DNA of 64,000 nt, taken from positions 372,001 to 436,000 of the forward strand of contig NZ_JBDKSS010000013.1 in NCBI RefSeq assembly GCF_039680535.1. The letters run 5' to 3'. This stretch comes from Parvibaculum sp039680535 (lineage in GTDB: Bacteria > Pseudomonadota > Alphaproteobacteria > Parvibaculales > Parvibaculaceae). Under the pieces are notes generated by a model. That model did no database searches. It worked only from the letters and a program-made list of their open reading frames with translations, and was not told where the DNA came from. Every line of letters starts with the position of its first letter. Positions within the stretch are counted from its first letter, which is position 1. The position numbers were made by a program, and so were the translations under genes. Positions 52,003-60,690 of the stretch are shown piece after piece.

Positions 52003-52800
52003 AGCCTTCGAGAGGATTTCCAGAGCCGCCGCGTGAAGCTCCGGCGTCGCCGCCGCGACGACCGAGCCGCCCAATTGCGGATCGCCGCCCGTCCAGCTCG
52101 TCACCACCCCGCCCGCATGTTCGATCACCGGCATCAGCGCCTGAATGTCGTAAGGCTGAAGGCTCGACTCGATGACGAGGTCCAGAGTGCCCGCGGCGAG
52201 CAGGCAATAGAAATAGCAATCGCCGCCGAAGCGACGGAGGCGCACCTTGCTGCTGATTTCGCGGAAGGCGGATTTGCTCGCCTCGTCCTTGAACATCGCG
52301 GGGTCGGTGTTGCCGAGCAGCGCGTCTTCAAGCTTGGTGCAGCTGCTTGTCCTGAGGGCGCGGCGCTCGTGGCGGCCGATGAGTTCGGAGCCGCCGGGCC
52401 GGCCGAGAAAGCGTTCGCCGATATAGGGCTGGTCCATCAGCCCGATGACGGGCTTCGATCCGTCGTTAAGCGCGATCAGCGTGCCCCAGAGCGGCACGCC
52501 GGAGATGAACGAGCGGGTGCCGTCGATCGGGTCGATGACCCAGGTGAGCGGGCTCGTGCCTGCTTCCTTGCCGTGCTCTTCGCCATAGATGCCGTGCTCG
52601 GGATAATGGTTCTTGATAAGCGCGCGGATCGCGTGTTCCGCATCGCGGTCTGCTGCCGTCACCGGATCGAAGACATATTCCCCGCGCTTGTTGTCCACCG
52701 AAAGACCGGAGCGGAAATGCGGCAGCGTGACTTTCGCAGCGGCATCCGCGAGACGCTGGGCGAAGGTCGAGAGTTCGTCGATTTCGGAAGAGGAAAGCAT
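51994..52800 (-). CDS. hisN: Histidinol-phosphatase, inositol-monophosphatase type
   Basis: A 268-residue Mg-dependent phosphatase of the IMPase superfamily, probably removing phosphate from histidinol-phosphate in histidine synthesis. Metal-site motifs are DPVTAADRDAE, GEEHGKE and WVIDPIDGTRSFISG, with SWTGGDPQLGGS near the C-terminus. The RSFISGVPLWGTLI segment is typical of the HisN branch in actinobacteria and alphaproteobacteria. A role as an inositol or PAP phosphatase cannot be fully excluded. Confidence 0.85.
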   Translation of the reverse strand: MLSSSEIDELSTFAQRLADAAAKVTLPHFRSGLSVDNKRGEYVFDPVTAADRDAEHAIRALIKNHYPEHGIYGEEHGKEAGTSPLTWVIDPIDGTRSFISGVPLWGTLIALNDGSKPVIGLMDQPYIGERFLGRPGGSELIGRHERRALRTSSCTKLEDALLGNTDPAMFKDEASKSAFREISSKVRLRRFGGDCYFYCLLAAGTLDLVIESSLQPYDIQALMPVIEHAGGVVTSWTGGDPQLGGSVVAAATPELHAAALEILSKASA

Positions 52801-52858
52801 GAACGGCTCTTTGCTATGGGCAGAAGCTTATACCGCGTTTTGCGGCCGGTCAGAAGGT

Positions 52859-52950
52859 AGATGGATGCCGGATCAGGTCCGGCATGACGACGTCATGGGC
52901 GCGCGTTCGCCAAACAACAACCGTCACCCCGGACTTGATCCGGGGTCCAT
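52859..52950. repeat. Pair of short intergenic palindromic repeats
   Basis: Two small palindromes of the kind scattered through alphaproteobacterial genomes lie in opposite orientation: TGCCGGA/TCCGGCA (52866-52872 with 52878-52884) and ACCCCGGA/TCCGGGGT (52926-52933 with 52939-52946). Both sit within the shared frame GATCCGG-GTCC next to ATGGA/TCCAT ends. They are between hisN and the amidohydrolase gene. Confidence 0.7.
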
Positions 52951-52962
52951 CTCGTCGCGCGG

Positions 52963-53970
52963 CTAACCCAGCCGGTAAACGCGCTTCGCCGTGTCGTGGA
53001 AAAGGGCGGCCTTCTCCCCGGCGTCGAAGCCTGCGGCGATCTTCTTGAACGCGTTCCAGAGCACGGGCGCCGAGCAGGAAAGCTTGTCCACCGGGAAATT
53101 GCTTTCGAACATGCAGCGGTCGGGGCCGAAGGCGTCGATGGTGTGGAGGTAATAGTCCTGCGTCGCGGCGACGAGTTCGTCGGATGTCGGCGGTATGTCG
53201 CGCTTGTGCCAGTCGAAGCCGTTCACGGCCATGTTGATGCCGCCGATCTTGGCCACGACGTTCGGGCATTCCGAAAGCTCGACGATGTCAGTCATCCATT
53301 GCGCGAAGATTTCGGAGCGCCGGCCCGCATGCTTGCCGATGCCGAGCGGCCCGCCGAAATGATCGAGGATGATCGGTGTTTCCGGGAAGGCGCGGGCAAG
53401 CTCGGTCAGTTCGGGGATCTGGTGGTGATAGAGCCAGGCATCGAAGCTGAGGCCGTATTTCGCGAGCCGCGCAAAGCCCTCACGGAATTTCGGCATGCCG
53501 AAGAGGCCCGGAGGCGGATTGGTATGCGACGGGCGCACTTCCGGGCTGTCGTCGAAGGCGGAGGCGTGACGAATGCCGCGAAAGCGCTGCGGCGCGGCTG
53601 CAATATGCGCTTCGAGCACCTCGTCCACGGCGGCGCCGAGGGCGAGGTCGGCAAAGCCTACAATGCCCGCGCAGGCGCGCATCTTGCCGTAAAGCCCGCT
53701 CGCCGACTGCGCGGCGATGCCGTTCACGAATTCCGTCTCGCCGACGGGTTTCAGATGTTCCGGCCCCTCGGCGCGGTACATCGCCGTACATTCGACGAAG
53801 ACCGTGGCGACGATATTGTGGCCCGTGTTCTGCGTGTCGGCATTCAGCTCGTCCAGCATGTAGCGCGAGCCGGGAAAGTCCCAGAGATGGTGGTGCGGGT
53901 CGATGATCGGCAGATCGGGCTCGATGATCTCTTCGCGGACCTTCTTCAGCCATTCGTCATTGGTCGCCAT
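52963..53970 (-). CDS. Amidohydrolase-2 family metal-dependent hydrolase
   Basis: A 335-residue TIM-barrel hydrolase. The N-terminal metal motif is IIDPHHHLWDFPGSRYMLDE, with further conserved positions in GIRHASAFDD, PIILDHFGGPLGIG and the C-terminal DRCMFESNFPVDKL that holds the catalytic Asp-equivalent region. Relatives hydrolyse lactones such as 2-pyrone-4,6-dicarboxylate or L-fucono/rhamnono-lactones, or act as decarboxylases. The start at 53970 has GGGAGGAG upstream. No pathway partner is adjacent, so the substrate is open. Confidence 0.87.
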   Translation of the reverse strand: MATNDEWLKKVREEIIEPDLPIIDPHHHLWDFPGSRYMLDELNADTQNTGHNIVATVFVECTAMYRAEGPEHLKPVGETEFVNGIAAQSASGLYGKMRACAGIVGFADLALGAAVDEVLEAHIAAAPQRFRGIRHASAFDDSPEVRPSHTNPPPGLFGMPKFREGFARLAKYGLSFDAWLYHHQIPELTELARAFPETPIILDHFGGPLGIGKHAGRRSEIFAQWMTDIVELSECPNVVAKIGGINMAVNGFDWHKRDIPPTSDELVAATQDYYLHTIDAFGPDRCMFESNFPVDKLSCSAPVLWNAFKKIAAGFDAGEKAALFHDTAKRVYRLG

Positions 53971-54039
53971 GGTCTCCTCCCTGTTGTTTTGGGAAAGAGT
54001 GGCATTGGCCCCGCGACGATACAACCATGTGCCAAACGA

Positions 54040-54069
54040 AAAGGCCGCGTCCCGAGGGGCGCGGCCTTT
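54040..54069 (-). terminator. Intrinsic terminator after typA
   Basis: A 10-bp stem (54040-54049 with 54060-54069, AAAGGCCGCG arm) lies 26 bases after the typA stop on the minus strand and is followed there by TTTTCGTTT. Confidence 0.85.
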
Positions 54070-54094
54070 GCAGTCATGTAGGAGCGTCGATGCC

Positions 54095-55945
54095 TCAGGC
54101 GACCGAACGCGCGTATTTCTTGCGGTCGTTCGGGTCGAGCCAGCGCTTGCGCAGACGGATCGACTTCGGCGTCACCTCGACCAGCTCGTCGGCTTCGATA
54201 TAGGCGATCGCCTGTTCGAGCGTCAGCGGGCGGGGCGGCGTCAGGCGGACGGCTTCGTCCTTCGACGTCGTGCGGATGTTGGTGAGCTGCTTGGCCCTCA
54301 TCGGATTGACTTCGAGATCGTCGGGGCGCGCATTCTCGCCGATGATCATGCCGCGATAGATCTTGTCGCCGGGCGAGATGAAGAGTGTGCCGCGCTCTTC
54401 GATGTACCAGAGGCCATAGGGCACCGCCTCGCCATCGCTGGTCGAGATCAGGACGCCGTTGCGGCGGCCTTCGATTTCGCCGCGATAGGGTTCATAGGCC
54501 TTGAAGAGGCGGTTCATGACGCCTGTGCCGCGCGTGTCGGTCAGGAATTCGCCGTGATAGCCGATGAGGCCGCGCGAGGGGCAATGGAAGATGATGCGCG
54601 TCTTGCCAGCACCCGTGGAGCGCATGTCGACGAGTTCGCCCTTGCGCTGCGACATCTTCTCGATGACGACGCCGGTGAATTCGTCGTCGACGTCAATGGT
54701 CGCTTCCTCGATGGGTTCGAGGCGGCCGCCCTTCTCGTCCTCGCGATAGAGCACGCGGGGGCGCGAAATGCCAAGCTCGAAGCCTTCGCGGCGCATGGTT
54801 TCGATGAGCACGCCAAGCTGAAGTTCGCCACGGCCCGCCACGTCGAAGGCGTCGCCGCCTTCGCTGTCGCTGACGCGGATGGCGACGTTGCTTTCAGCCT
54901 CGCGCATCAGGCGGTCGCGGATGACGCGCGACTGCACCTTGGTGCCTTCGCGGCCAGCGAGCGGGCTGTCATTGATGGCGACGGTGATCGAGAGCGTCGG
55001 CGGGTCGATCGGAAGCGCCTTCAGGGGCTCGGTCACGGCGGCATCGGCGATCGTGTCGGCAACCGTGCCCTGTACGAGACCGGCGATGGCGACGATGTCG
55101 CCCGCGCTTGCTTCCTCGACTGGAATGCGCTGAATGCCGCGATAGGCAAGCACCTTGCTGATGCGGCCCTTTTCGACGACGCCTTCATCCTTGCGGAGAA
55201 CCTGAACGGCCTGGTTCGTCTTGATCACGCCTTTCTCGATCTTGCCGGTCAGAATGCGGCCGAGATAGGGATCGGCTTCAATGGTCGTGACGAGCATCGC
55301 GAAGGGTTCTTCCTGCGAACCGTCATTTAGCGCCGCCGGCTCCGGGAAATGCGAGATGATCTTGGCGAAGAGGGGCTTCAGCCCGTTTTCCTTGGCATCC
55401 GGCGCCGAGAGGTCTTCACAGGCCCAACCCTGACGGGCCGAGGCGAAGATGCAGGGGAAGTCGAGCTGTTCGTCGGTCGCGCCGAGCGCGGCGAAGAGAT
55501 CGAAGGCTTCGATATGGACTTCCTCGGGGCGGCCGTCCGGACGGTCGACCTTGTTGATGAGCACGATGGGCTTCAGGCCGAGGGCCAGGGCCTTCGAGGT
55601 CACGAACTTGGTCTGGGGAAGGGGGCCTTCCGCCGCGTCGACCAGAAGCACGACGCCATCGACCATGGAGAGGATACGCTCCACCTCGCCGCCGAAGTCG
55701 GCGTGGCCGGGCGTGTCGATGATGTTGATGCGGGTGTGATTGCCGCTTTCGTCGACCCAGTCGACGCTGGTGGGCTTCGCCAGAATGGTAATGCCGCGTT
55801 CGCGCTCGAGGTCGTTCGAGTCCATGACGCGTTCAGCAACCTGCTGGTTCTCGCGGAACGTGCCGGACTGGCGCAGAAGCTGATCTACCAGTGTGGTTTT
55901 CCCATGGTCGACATGGGCGATGATCGCAATATTACGAAGAGACAT
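54095..55945 (-). CDS. typA: Translational GTPase TypA/BipA
   Basis: A 616-residue ribosome-associated GTPase involved in 50S assembly and stress or cold adaptation. The G domain begins NIAIIAHVDHGKTTLVDQLL, with DTPGHADFGGEVERIL (G3) and NKVDRPDGR (G4). EF-G-like domains II, III and V follow, and the BipA-specific C-terminal domain ends RKRWLDPNDRKKYARS. Length matches the family. It is a single gene with its own terminator. Confidence 0.96.
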   Translation of the reverse strand: MSLRNIAIIAHVDHGKTTLVDQLLRQSGTFRENQQVAERVMDSNDLERERGITILAKPTSVDWVDESGNHTRINIIDTPGHADFGGEVERILSMVDGVVLLVDAAEGPLPQTKFVTSKALALGLKPIVLINKVDRPDGRPEEVHIEAFDLFAALGATDEQLDFPCIFASARQGWACEDLSAPDAKENGLKPLFAKIISHFPEPAALNDGSQEEPFAMLVTTIEADPYLGRILTGKIEKGVIKTNQAVQVLRKDEGVVEKGRISKVLAYRGIQRIPVEEASAGDIVAIAGLVQGTVADTIADAAVTEPLKALPIDPPTLSITVAINDSPLAGREGTKVQSRVIRDRLMREAESNVAIRVSDSEGGDAFDVAGRGELQLGVLIETMRREGFELGISRPRVLYREDEKGGRLEPIEEATIDVDDEFTGVVIEKMSQRKGELVDMRSTGAGKTRIIFHCPSRGLIGYHGEFLTDTRGTGVMNRLFKAYEPYRGEIEGRRNGVLISTSDGEAVPYGLWYIEERGTLFISPGDKIYRGMIIGENARPDDLEVNPMRAKQLTNIRTTSKDEAVRLTPPRPLTLEQAIAYIEADELVEVTPKSIRLRKRWLDPNDRKKYARSVA

Positions 55946-56101
55946 GAATTACCGCCGGGTGTTTTCGGGGCCCGGCCGGACGGATGATCGCGCACGGGGG
56001 CAGCCAAATCTGGCCGCCTTATAGCCCGGCGGGGGGCCTCGCGACAAGGATTCCTTCGCATTTGCGGCAAACGGCGGTGGTGAGCGCCCGCTCCGCAGGG
56101 T

Positions 56102-57262
56102 TCAGCAGGGGGCGGGCTCTTCCGCCTGACCTATCGAAGCGGCAGGTTCCGAAACCTCCGCCAACGCCAGATTTGAGAGGAACTGCCTCGTACAGGCCTC
56201 CCAGGAGAAATTCATCGCGAAATCGCGGCAGGCGGCAGGGGCTATTCCCAGAGCCTTGCGGCAGGCCTTGCCCAGATCGTTGTCGAGAACGCCGACCGGG
56301 GCATCGCCGATGACGTCGAGGGGGCCTTGCACGGGGTAGGCCGCAACGGGTGTGCCCGACGCCAGCGCCTCGATGAGGACGAGGCCGAAAGTGTCCGTCT
56401 TGCTCGGGAAGACGAAGCAATCGGCGGCGGCATAGGCATTGGCCAGGTCCTCGCCAAAGAGCGCCCCGGCGAAATGCACTTCGGGATGGCGCTTCCGCAG
56501 TGCCTCCAGTAGCGGGCCATTGCCCACCACCATTTTCGAGCCGGGGAGATCAAGTTCCAGAAAGGCCTCGATGTTCTTCTCGATGGCGACACGGCCGACA
56601 TAGAGATAGACCGGGCGCGGCAGGTCGAGATAGTGCTCGCCGGCCAGCTTGGGGCGGGGACGGAAAAGCTCCGTATCGACGCCACGCGACCAGATCATGG
56701 GCTTGCCGAAGCCGCGCGCCTCAAGCTCCGCCTGAAGAGAGGGCGTTGCCACCATGACGCTCGTGGCCCTGGCATGGAACCAGCGCAGAAAGGCGTAGCT
56801 CCAGCTCAAGGGAAAGCCTGTTCGCGCGTAAAGATATTCGCCGAAGCGCGTGTGGAACGAGGTCGAGAAGGGCAGTCCGCGCTTCACGCAGTAATTGCGC
56901 GCGGCAAGGCCGAGCGGACCTTCGGTGGCGATATGAATGGCGTTGGGATTTGCTTCTTCGATGAGGCGTGCCAGACGGCGTGCCGGAAAGAGCGCAAGGC
57001 GGATTTCGGGGTAGCTCGGCATCGGGATTGTGGGGAAGCGGTCGGGCGTGATCGAGACGACTTCATGCCCCATCAGCTCGAGATTGCGCTTCAATTCGCC
57101 AAGTGTGCGAACGACGCCATTCACCTGCGGCGGCGCTGCGTCCGACACGATGACGAGCTTCAGCTTCGCGGCATCGCGCCCAAGCGCCGGCTCGGAAACG
57201 CGATAGGCCTTGCGTGACCGGAGTGCCCGGCTCAAGTCGGCTATCGTGCTGTAGGCTCCCAT
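56102..57262 (-). CDS. GT4-family glycosyltransferase, Agt-like
   Basis: A 386-residue GT-B fold transferase of family GT4. The N-terminal half has SDAAPPQVNGVVRTLGELKR and HIATEGPLGLAARNYC, then TSFHTRFGEY. The C-terminal donor-binding half has YVGRVAIEKNIEAFLEL and ESIXXXXE-like FGLVLIEALASGTPVAAYPV. In alphaproteobacteria a GT4 enzyme next to PlcP (Agt) glycosylates diacylglycerol to make phosphorus-free glycolipids. The gene directly follows the PlcP-like gene with its start one base beyond the upstream stop, so the two form an operon. Confidence 0.8.
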   Translation of the reverse strand: MGAYSTIADLSRALRSRKAYRVSEPALGRDAAKLKLVIVSDAAPPQVNGVVRTLGELKRNLELMGHEVVSITPDRFPTIPMPSYPEIRLALFPARRLARLIEEANPNAIHIATEGPLGLAARNYCVKRGLPFSTSFHTRFGEYLYARTGFPLSWSYAFLRWFHARATSVMVATPSLQAELEARGFGKPMIWSRGVDTELFRPRPKLAGEHYLDLPRPVYLYVGRVAIEKNIEAFLELDLPGSKMVVGNGPLLEALRKRHPEVHFAGALFGEDLANAYAAADCFVFPSKTDTFGLVLIEALASGTPVAAYPVQGPLDVIGDAPVGVLDNDLGKACRKALGIAPAACRDFAMNFSWEACTRQFLSNLALAEVSEPAASIGQAEEPAPC

Positions 57263-58182
57263 CAGGCGGCGTTCAACACCGCGGAAGTCTCGTCGTCGAC
57301 TTCCGTTTCATGTGACGCCGCGCCGCCATCCTGTTCCCAGGAGAAGCGATGCCAGGTGATGATGCTCAGAATGCCCTCGTCGTCTTCGCTCAGCGCGGTG
57401 CAGCTTTCGACCCAGTCGCCATCGTTGCAATAAAGCACGCCGTCCATTTCGCGGATCTCGGCGTGATGGATGTGGCCGCAGATCACGCCGTCGACGCCGC
57501 GTTCGCGGGCCGAGCGCGCGACGGCGACCTCGTAGCTCGAAATATATTCGACCGCATTCTTGACCCGGTGCTTCAGATAGGACGAGAGCGACCAGTAGGG
57601 CAGGCCGAACAGGCGGCGGATTTCGTGCAGCCAATTGTTGAGCGCCAGCGCTGCGCCATAGGCGCGGTCGCCAAGATGCGCAAGCCATTTGGCATATTTG
57701 ACGACGCTGTCGAACTGGTCGCCGTGAATGACGAGGAAGCGGCGGCCGTCCACCGTCTCGTGGATCATTTCGCCGATGACGTCGATGCCGCCGAAATTGA
57801 GGCCGGTATAGTCGCGCAGCGCTTCATCGTGATTGCCGGGCACATAGACGACGCTCGCGCCCTTGCGCGCCTTGCGCAGGATTTCCTGCACGACGGCGTT
57901 ATGCGCCGCCGACCAGTACCAGGAGCGCTTCAGCCGCCAGCCATCGATGATGTCACCGACGAGATAGATGGTTTCGGCATCGTTGTGGCGCAGGAAGTCG
58001 AGCAGGAGATCGGCCTTGCAGCCCGGCGTGCCGAGATGAATGTCCGAGAGGAAAAGCGTGCGGTGCTTTTTCCGGTGCTTCGGCCTTGGGCCCGTAAGGC
58101 GTTCATCGAGACCGCCGCGCCTTGCACGCCGTGCAATGTCGCGCTTGCGGGGAACGCTTGTGTCCGCCGGCAGGTCGGCCAT
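57262..58182 (-). CDS. plcP: PlcP-type metallophosphoesterase
   Basis: A calcineurin-like phosphoesterase of about 306 residues, usually annotated as UDP-2,3-diacylglucosamine diphosphatase. Metal motifs are SDIHLGTPGC, VGDIIDGW, YVPGNHDE, HGDQFD and GHIHHAEI. By recall, the pattern LKRSWYWSAAHNAVVQ and NDGDWVESCTAL fits PlcP of Sinorhizobium meliloti, which cleaves phosphatidylcholine and related lipids to diacylglycerol during phosphate shortage. The Agt-like gene downstream supports this. ATG 58182 suits family length; ATG 58305 extends it by 41 residues. LpxH-like activity is the alternative. Confidence 0.72.
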   Translation of the reverse strand: MADLPADTSVPRKRDIARRARRGGLDERLTGPRPKHRKKHRTLFLSDIHLGTPGCKADLLLDFLRHNDAETIYLVGDIIDGWRLKRSWYWSAAHNAVVQEILRKARKGASVVYVPGNHDEALRDYTGLNFGGIDVIGEMIHETVDGRRFLVIHGDQFDSVVKYAKWLAHLGDRAYGAALALNNWLHEIRRLFGLPYWSLSSYLKHRVKNAVEYISSYEVAVARSARERGVDGVICGHIHHAEIREMDGVLYCNDGDWVESCTALSEDDEGILSIITWHRFSWEQDGGAASHETEVDDETSAVLNAA

Positions 58183-58477
58183 GAAGGGACCCTGTTTCGC
58201 CTTGCCGAAGGCGAGGGTTGTACTGAGCTGGTTCCAGGCCGTAGCGAGCAACGTCTTGTCCTTATCGGCTACGTCGGCACGCCAGTCACGGCAATCCGCC
58301 GACATTCGACCGCGGACCGGATGCGCCGCGGGAACTGATTTTGCCGGCGCTCGCCAGCTCGACAGTTAACCGCTATAAGCGGGGCATCTGAACCGCTACT
58401 GCCCCATATTCGGTGGTAGTCGACAAGATCTCGTGACGGATTGAAGACGCTTTGATGACACATGCGCCGGGGGATCC

Positions 58478-59371
58478 GTGCCGTTACGTCGCTCGTTCCA
58501 CATCATCGTGAATCCGATCGCAGGCGCCCGGCGTTCGAGGTTGCTCAACGCAGTCGTCGAACGCCTGAGGCGCGGCGGGGCGGAGGTCACCGTCGAACCG
58601 ACCGAGCGTCCGGGGCATGCGACGGAGCTGGCCCGGCGCGCGGCGGAGCGCGGACAGGCAGACGTTATCGTTGCCGCGGGCGGCGACGGCACCATCAACG
58701 AAGTGGCGCGTGGTCTTCTGGGGCAGGGCGTTCCGCTGGCGATCATTCCGCTCGGCACCGCGAATGTCCTGGCCATCGAACTCTCGCTTCGTCCGCGCGC
58801 AGGCGAAATTGCCGACATGCTGCTCACAGGTCCGGCACAGCTTGTCGGCACGGGTCTGGTCGGCGGCGAAATATTTCTGCTCATGGTCGGCGTCGGATTT
58901 GACGGCGTGGTCGTCCACGACATCAATCCGGCGCTGAAGAAACTCTGGGGCAAGGGCGCCTTCGTCTGGGCTGGCGTCAAGGCATGGTTCAAGGGGCCCG
59001 GCCGCGACATTCGCCTGATCGCCGATGGGCGCGAGAAGCGCGCGCAATGGGCCATTGTCGTGAACGGCCGTTATTTTGCCGGCCCCTATGTTCTCGCGTC
59101 GGAAGGCGACATATCGCAGCCGGGCCTGTTGCTCTATCTCTTCCGCAACGGCGGGCGTTTCGCGTTGATCCGCTATCTCGTCGCGCTGGGGCTCGGTCGC
59201 GTCGGGCGATTGCCCGATGTCGAGATCGTGCCGGTGCGGCAGGTGCGCTTTCTGGAACCCGAGGGGCTGGCGGTGGAAGTCGATGGCGATGCGCGCGGTA
59301 CGCTGCCTCAGTCCGTCGAGCAGGGGACGCGCTTTCTGCGTCTCGTCGTCCCGGCAGGCTGGAAGGCCTGA
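58478..59371 (+). CDS. Diacylglycerol kinase / YegS-like lipid kinase
   Basis: A 297-residue lipid kinase of the DAGK catalytic family. NPIAGARRSRLLNAV opens the domain, the nucleotide-binding motif is VAAGGDGTINEVARG, followed by IPLGTANVLAIELSL, and the beta-rich C-terminal domain contains VEVDGDARGTLPQSV. GTG 58478 has GGGGGA upstream. It would convert diacylglycerol to phosphatidic acid. It is divergent from the PlcP/Agt-like pair, which produce and use diacylglycerol, so the three probably act on one lipid pool. Confidence 0.88.
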   Translation: MPLRRSFHIIVNPIAGARRSRLLNAVVERLRRGGAEVTVEPTERPGHATELARRAAERGQADVIVAAGGDGTINEVARGLLGQGVPLAIIPLGTANVLAIELSLRPRAGEIADMLLTGPAQLVGTGLVGGEIFLLMVGVGFDGVVVHDINPALKKLWGKGAFVWAGVKAWFKGPGRDIRLIADGREKRAQWAIVVNGRYFAGPYVLASEGDISQPGLLLYLFRNGGRFALIRYLVALGLGRVGRLPDVEIVPVRQVRFLEPEGLAVEVDGDARGTLPQSVEQGTRFLRLVVPAGWKA

Positions 59372-59378
59372 CCCGACT

Positions 59379-60317
59379 TCAGGGTAGTCTCAGGTCCGTG
59401 GACGCGTCGGCGACAATGGTGTTCGGCGCGGGGTCGATCACACGCGGCGCCGGGCGTTTGCCCTTGGAGTCGGCGCCAGCCGCAAAATCATTGTCGGCGA
59501 TGGAAAGACGCAAGCCCACCGTGGCCGATGCACCTTCGCGCAGATCGTGCCTTGGTTGCGCATCGAGCACCATCGGCGCTGGGCGCTGCTGAGGCTCCAC
59601 GATGGCGACCTGCGCCACCGACGGGACGCTTGCGGGCGTCTCCAGCGTCGAGACGATGCTGGCGGCGGCTTCAGCCTTCATGGCCTCGGTGAGCGCGGCG
59701 ACGCGGTCGCGTTCATTCGCCCAGATGCGGATGACCTTGGCGAAGTAGGGTTTGTTCCGGGAGGCCAATTCGGAATGGTAGTTGGCCACGGCCTTCGGCC
59801 AGGAGCGTGCCTGACCATGCAACCGCGTCAGGAATCGGGCCGCGTAGGTCACGTTGGTCAGGGGGTCGAAGGCGTCGTAAAGGTCTGCGAAAGCGTCGGG
59901 GTGGTAGCGCAGATTGACCTGCATGCAGCCCACATCGATGCTCCGGACGCCCGCCTTCAGAAGGCGCTTCGTGGCGGCGACAGCCTCACGCTTCGTATCG
60001 AAATAGAAGGACTGGCCTTCTGCATTGATCGTCCATGGCCAGGGCCGGGTCTTGCGTGTCTCGGGATCGAGCCGGCCGGTTTCCGCCATGGAGACCGAGA
60101 CGAGCAGCGCGCGCGGCATTTTCTGTGTCGCCTCGATGGCGATGGCGGCGCGCTCGCAATAGGTCCAGGGGGAAGGCGCGGAGGGTGCTTTGGTTGCGCT
60201 CTCGGCATATGCCAGCGTGGAGGCCAATGAGAGCGCCGAGCCGAGCGCGAGCGCCAATCCGGCCCGGATGGTTCCGGCCCTGGCGGCGCTTCTGGTCGTC
60301 CGGTCTTGTCGATGCAT
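59379..60317 (-). CDS. Exported SLT-domain (lytic transglycosylase-like) protein
   Basis: A 312-residue exported protein. Signal peptide about 1-38 (ending AYAE). A goose-lysozyme-like SLT domain covers about 45-200: CERAAIAIEATQKMPRALLV, catalytic Glu in SMAETGRLDPETR, SIDVGCMQVNLRYHPDAF and YAARFLTRLHGQARSW. The C-terminal third is low-complexity, rich in Ala, Pro and Val, probably disordered. WPWTINAEGQSFYF is seen in transglycosylases linked to secretion systems and flagella, but none is nearby. It is convergent with the lipid kinase gene. Confidence 0.85.
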   Translation of the reverse strand: MHRQDRTTRSAARAGTIRAGLALALGSALSLASTLAYAESATKAPSAPSPWTYCERAAIAIEATQKMPRALLVSVSMAETGRLDPETRKTRPWPWTINAEGQSFYFDTKREAVAATKRLLKAGVRSIDVGCMQVNLRYHPDAFADLYDAFDPLTNVTYAARFLTRLHGQARSWPKAVANYHSELASRNKPYFAKVIRIWANERDRVAALTEAMKAEAAASIVSTLETPASVPSVAQVAIVEPQQRPAPMVLDAQPRHDLREGASATVGLRLSIADNDFAAGADSKGKRPAPRVIDPAPNTIVADASTDLRLP

Positions 60318-60562
60318 TCTGTTCAGCCCCTGCCGTCTTTCGCCGCGAAGCGCGTGATCTAGCGCCTCGCAGAGATGCGAGCGCTGCCATCCTGCATCGC
60401 CTTCCCTTAACGAAGATTTGATCGAAGGCAGAAATTAACGCTCAACTTCGGGGTTCGCTGCACTGCAGCGGGCCGGGAACGTGCGACAAATTGCCTTTAA
60501 AGACGGTAATTTAGATAAAAAATGCCGCATCGCGCGGCATGATAAATTTTTGCTCAAGGGCC

Positions 60563-60590
60563 TTGTTTATTGTGCGCTGCAATGTATATT
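60563..60590 (+). promoter_or_regulatory. Promoter of the MmgR-like sRNA
   Basis: TTGTTT at 60563-60568, with the alphaproteobacterial CTTG context, and TATATT at 60585-60590, separated by 16 bases. Transcription would begin near 60597, just before the first stem of the RNA. Confidence 0.6.
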
Positions 60591-60596
60591 GTGCAT

Positions 60597-60690
60597 TGCG
60601 TCATCGGTTGAGTTTACTCCTGATGACGTAGCCCTTCCTGGGCGTTTCCTCCCTAAACTTGGGCCCTGGTTCGCCAGGGCCCCTTTTTTT
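60597..60690 (+). ncRNA. Candidate small RNA of the alpha-r8/MmgR (suhB) family
   Basis: A compact RNA of about 94 bases. Stem 1 is CGTCATC/GATGACG (60599-60605 with 60622-60628). A small GCCC/GGGC hairpin (60631-60634 with 60640-60643) follows, then an unpaired TTTCCTCCCT (60645-60654), and finally a 9-bp stem with TTCG loop plus seven T. The exposed anti-Shine-Dalgarno-like TTTCCTCCCT between stem 1 and the terminator is the hallmark I recall for the Rhizobiales alpha-r8/MmgR family, whose member MmgR limits polyhydroxybutyrate storage. The family call is from memory. Confidence 0.75.
60661..60690 (+). terminator. Rho-independent terminator of the sRNA
   Basis: A perfect 9-bp GGGCCCTGG/CCAGGGCCC stem (60661-60669 with 60674-60682), TTCG loop, and T7 at 60684-60690. 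Confidence 0.93.

Noticed and set aside
58444..58461. Pho-box-like sequence upstream of the PlcP-like gene
   Set aside because: Only about 10 of 14 defined positions match the CTGTCAT-N4-CTGTCAT consensus and the second half is poor. Kept as a remark only, not as a feature.
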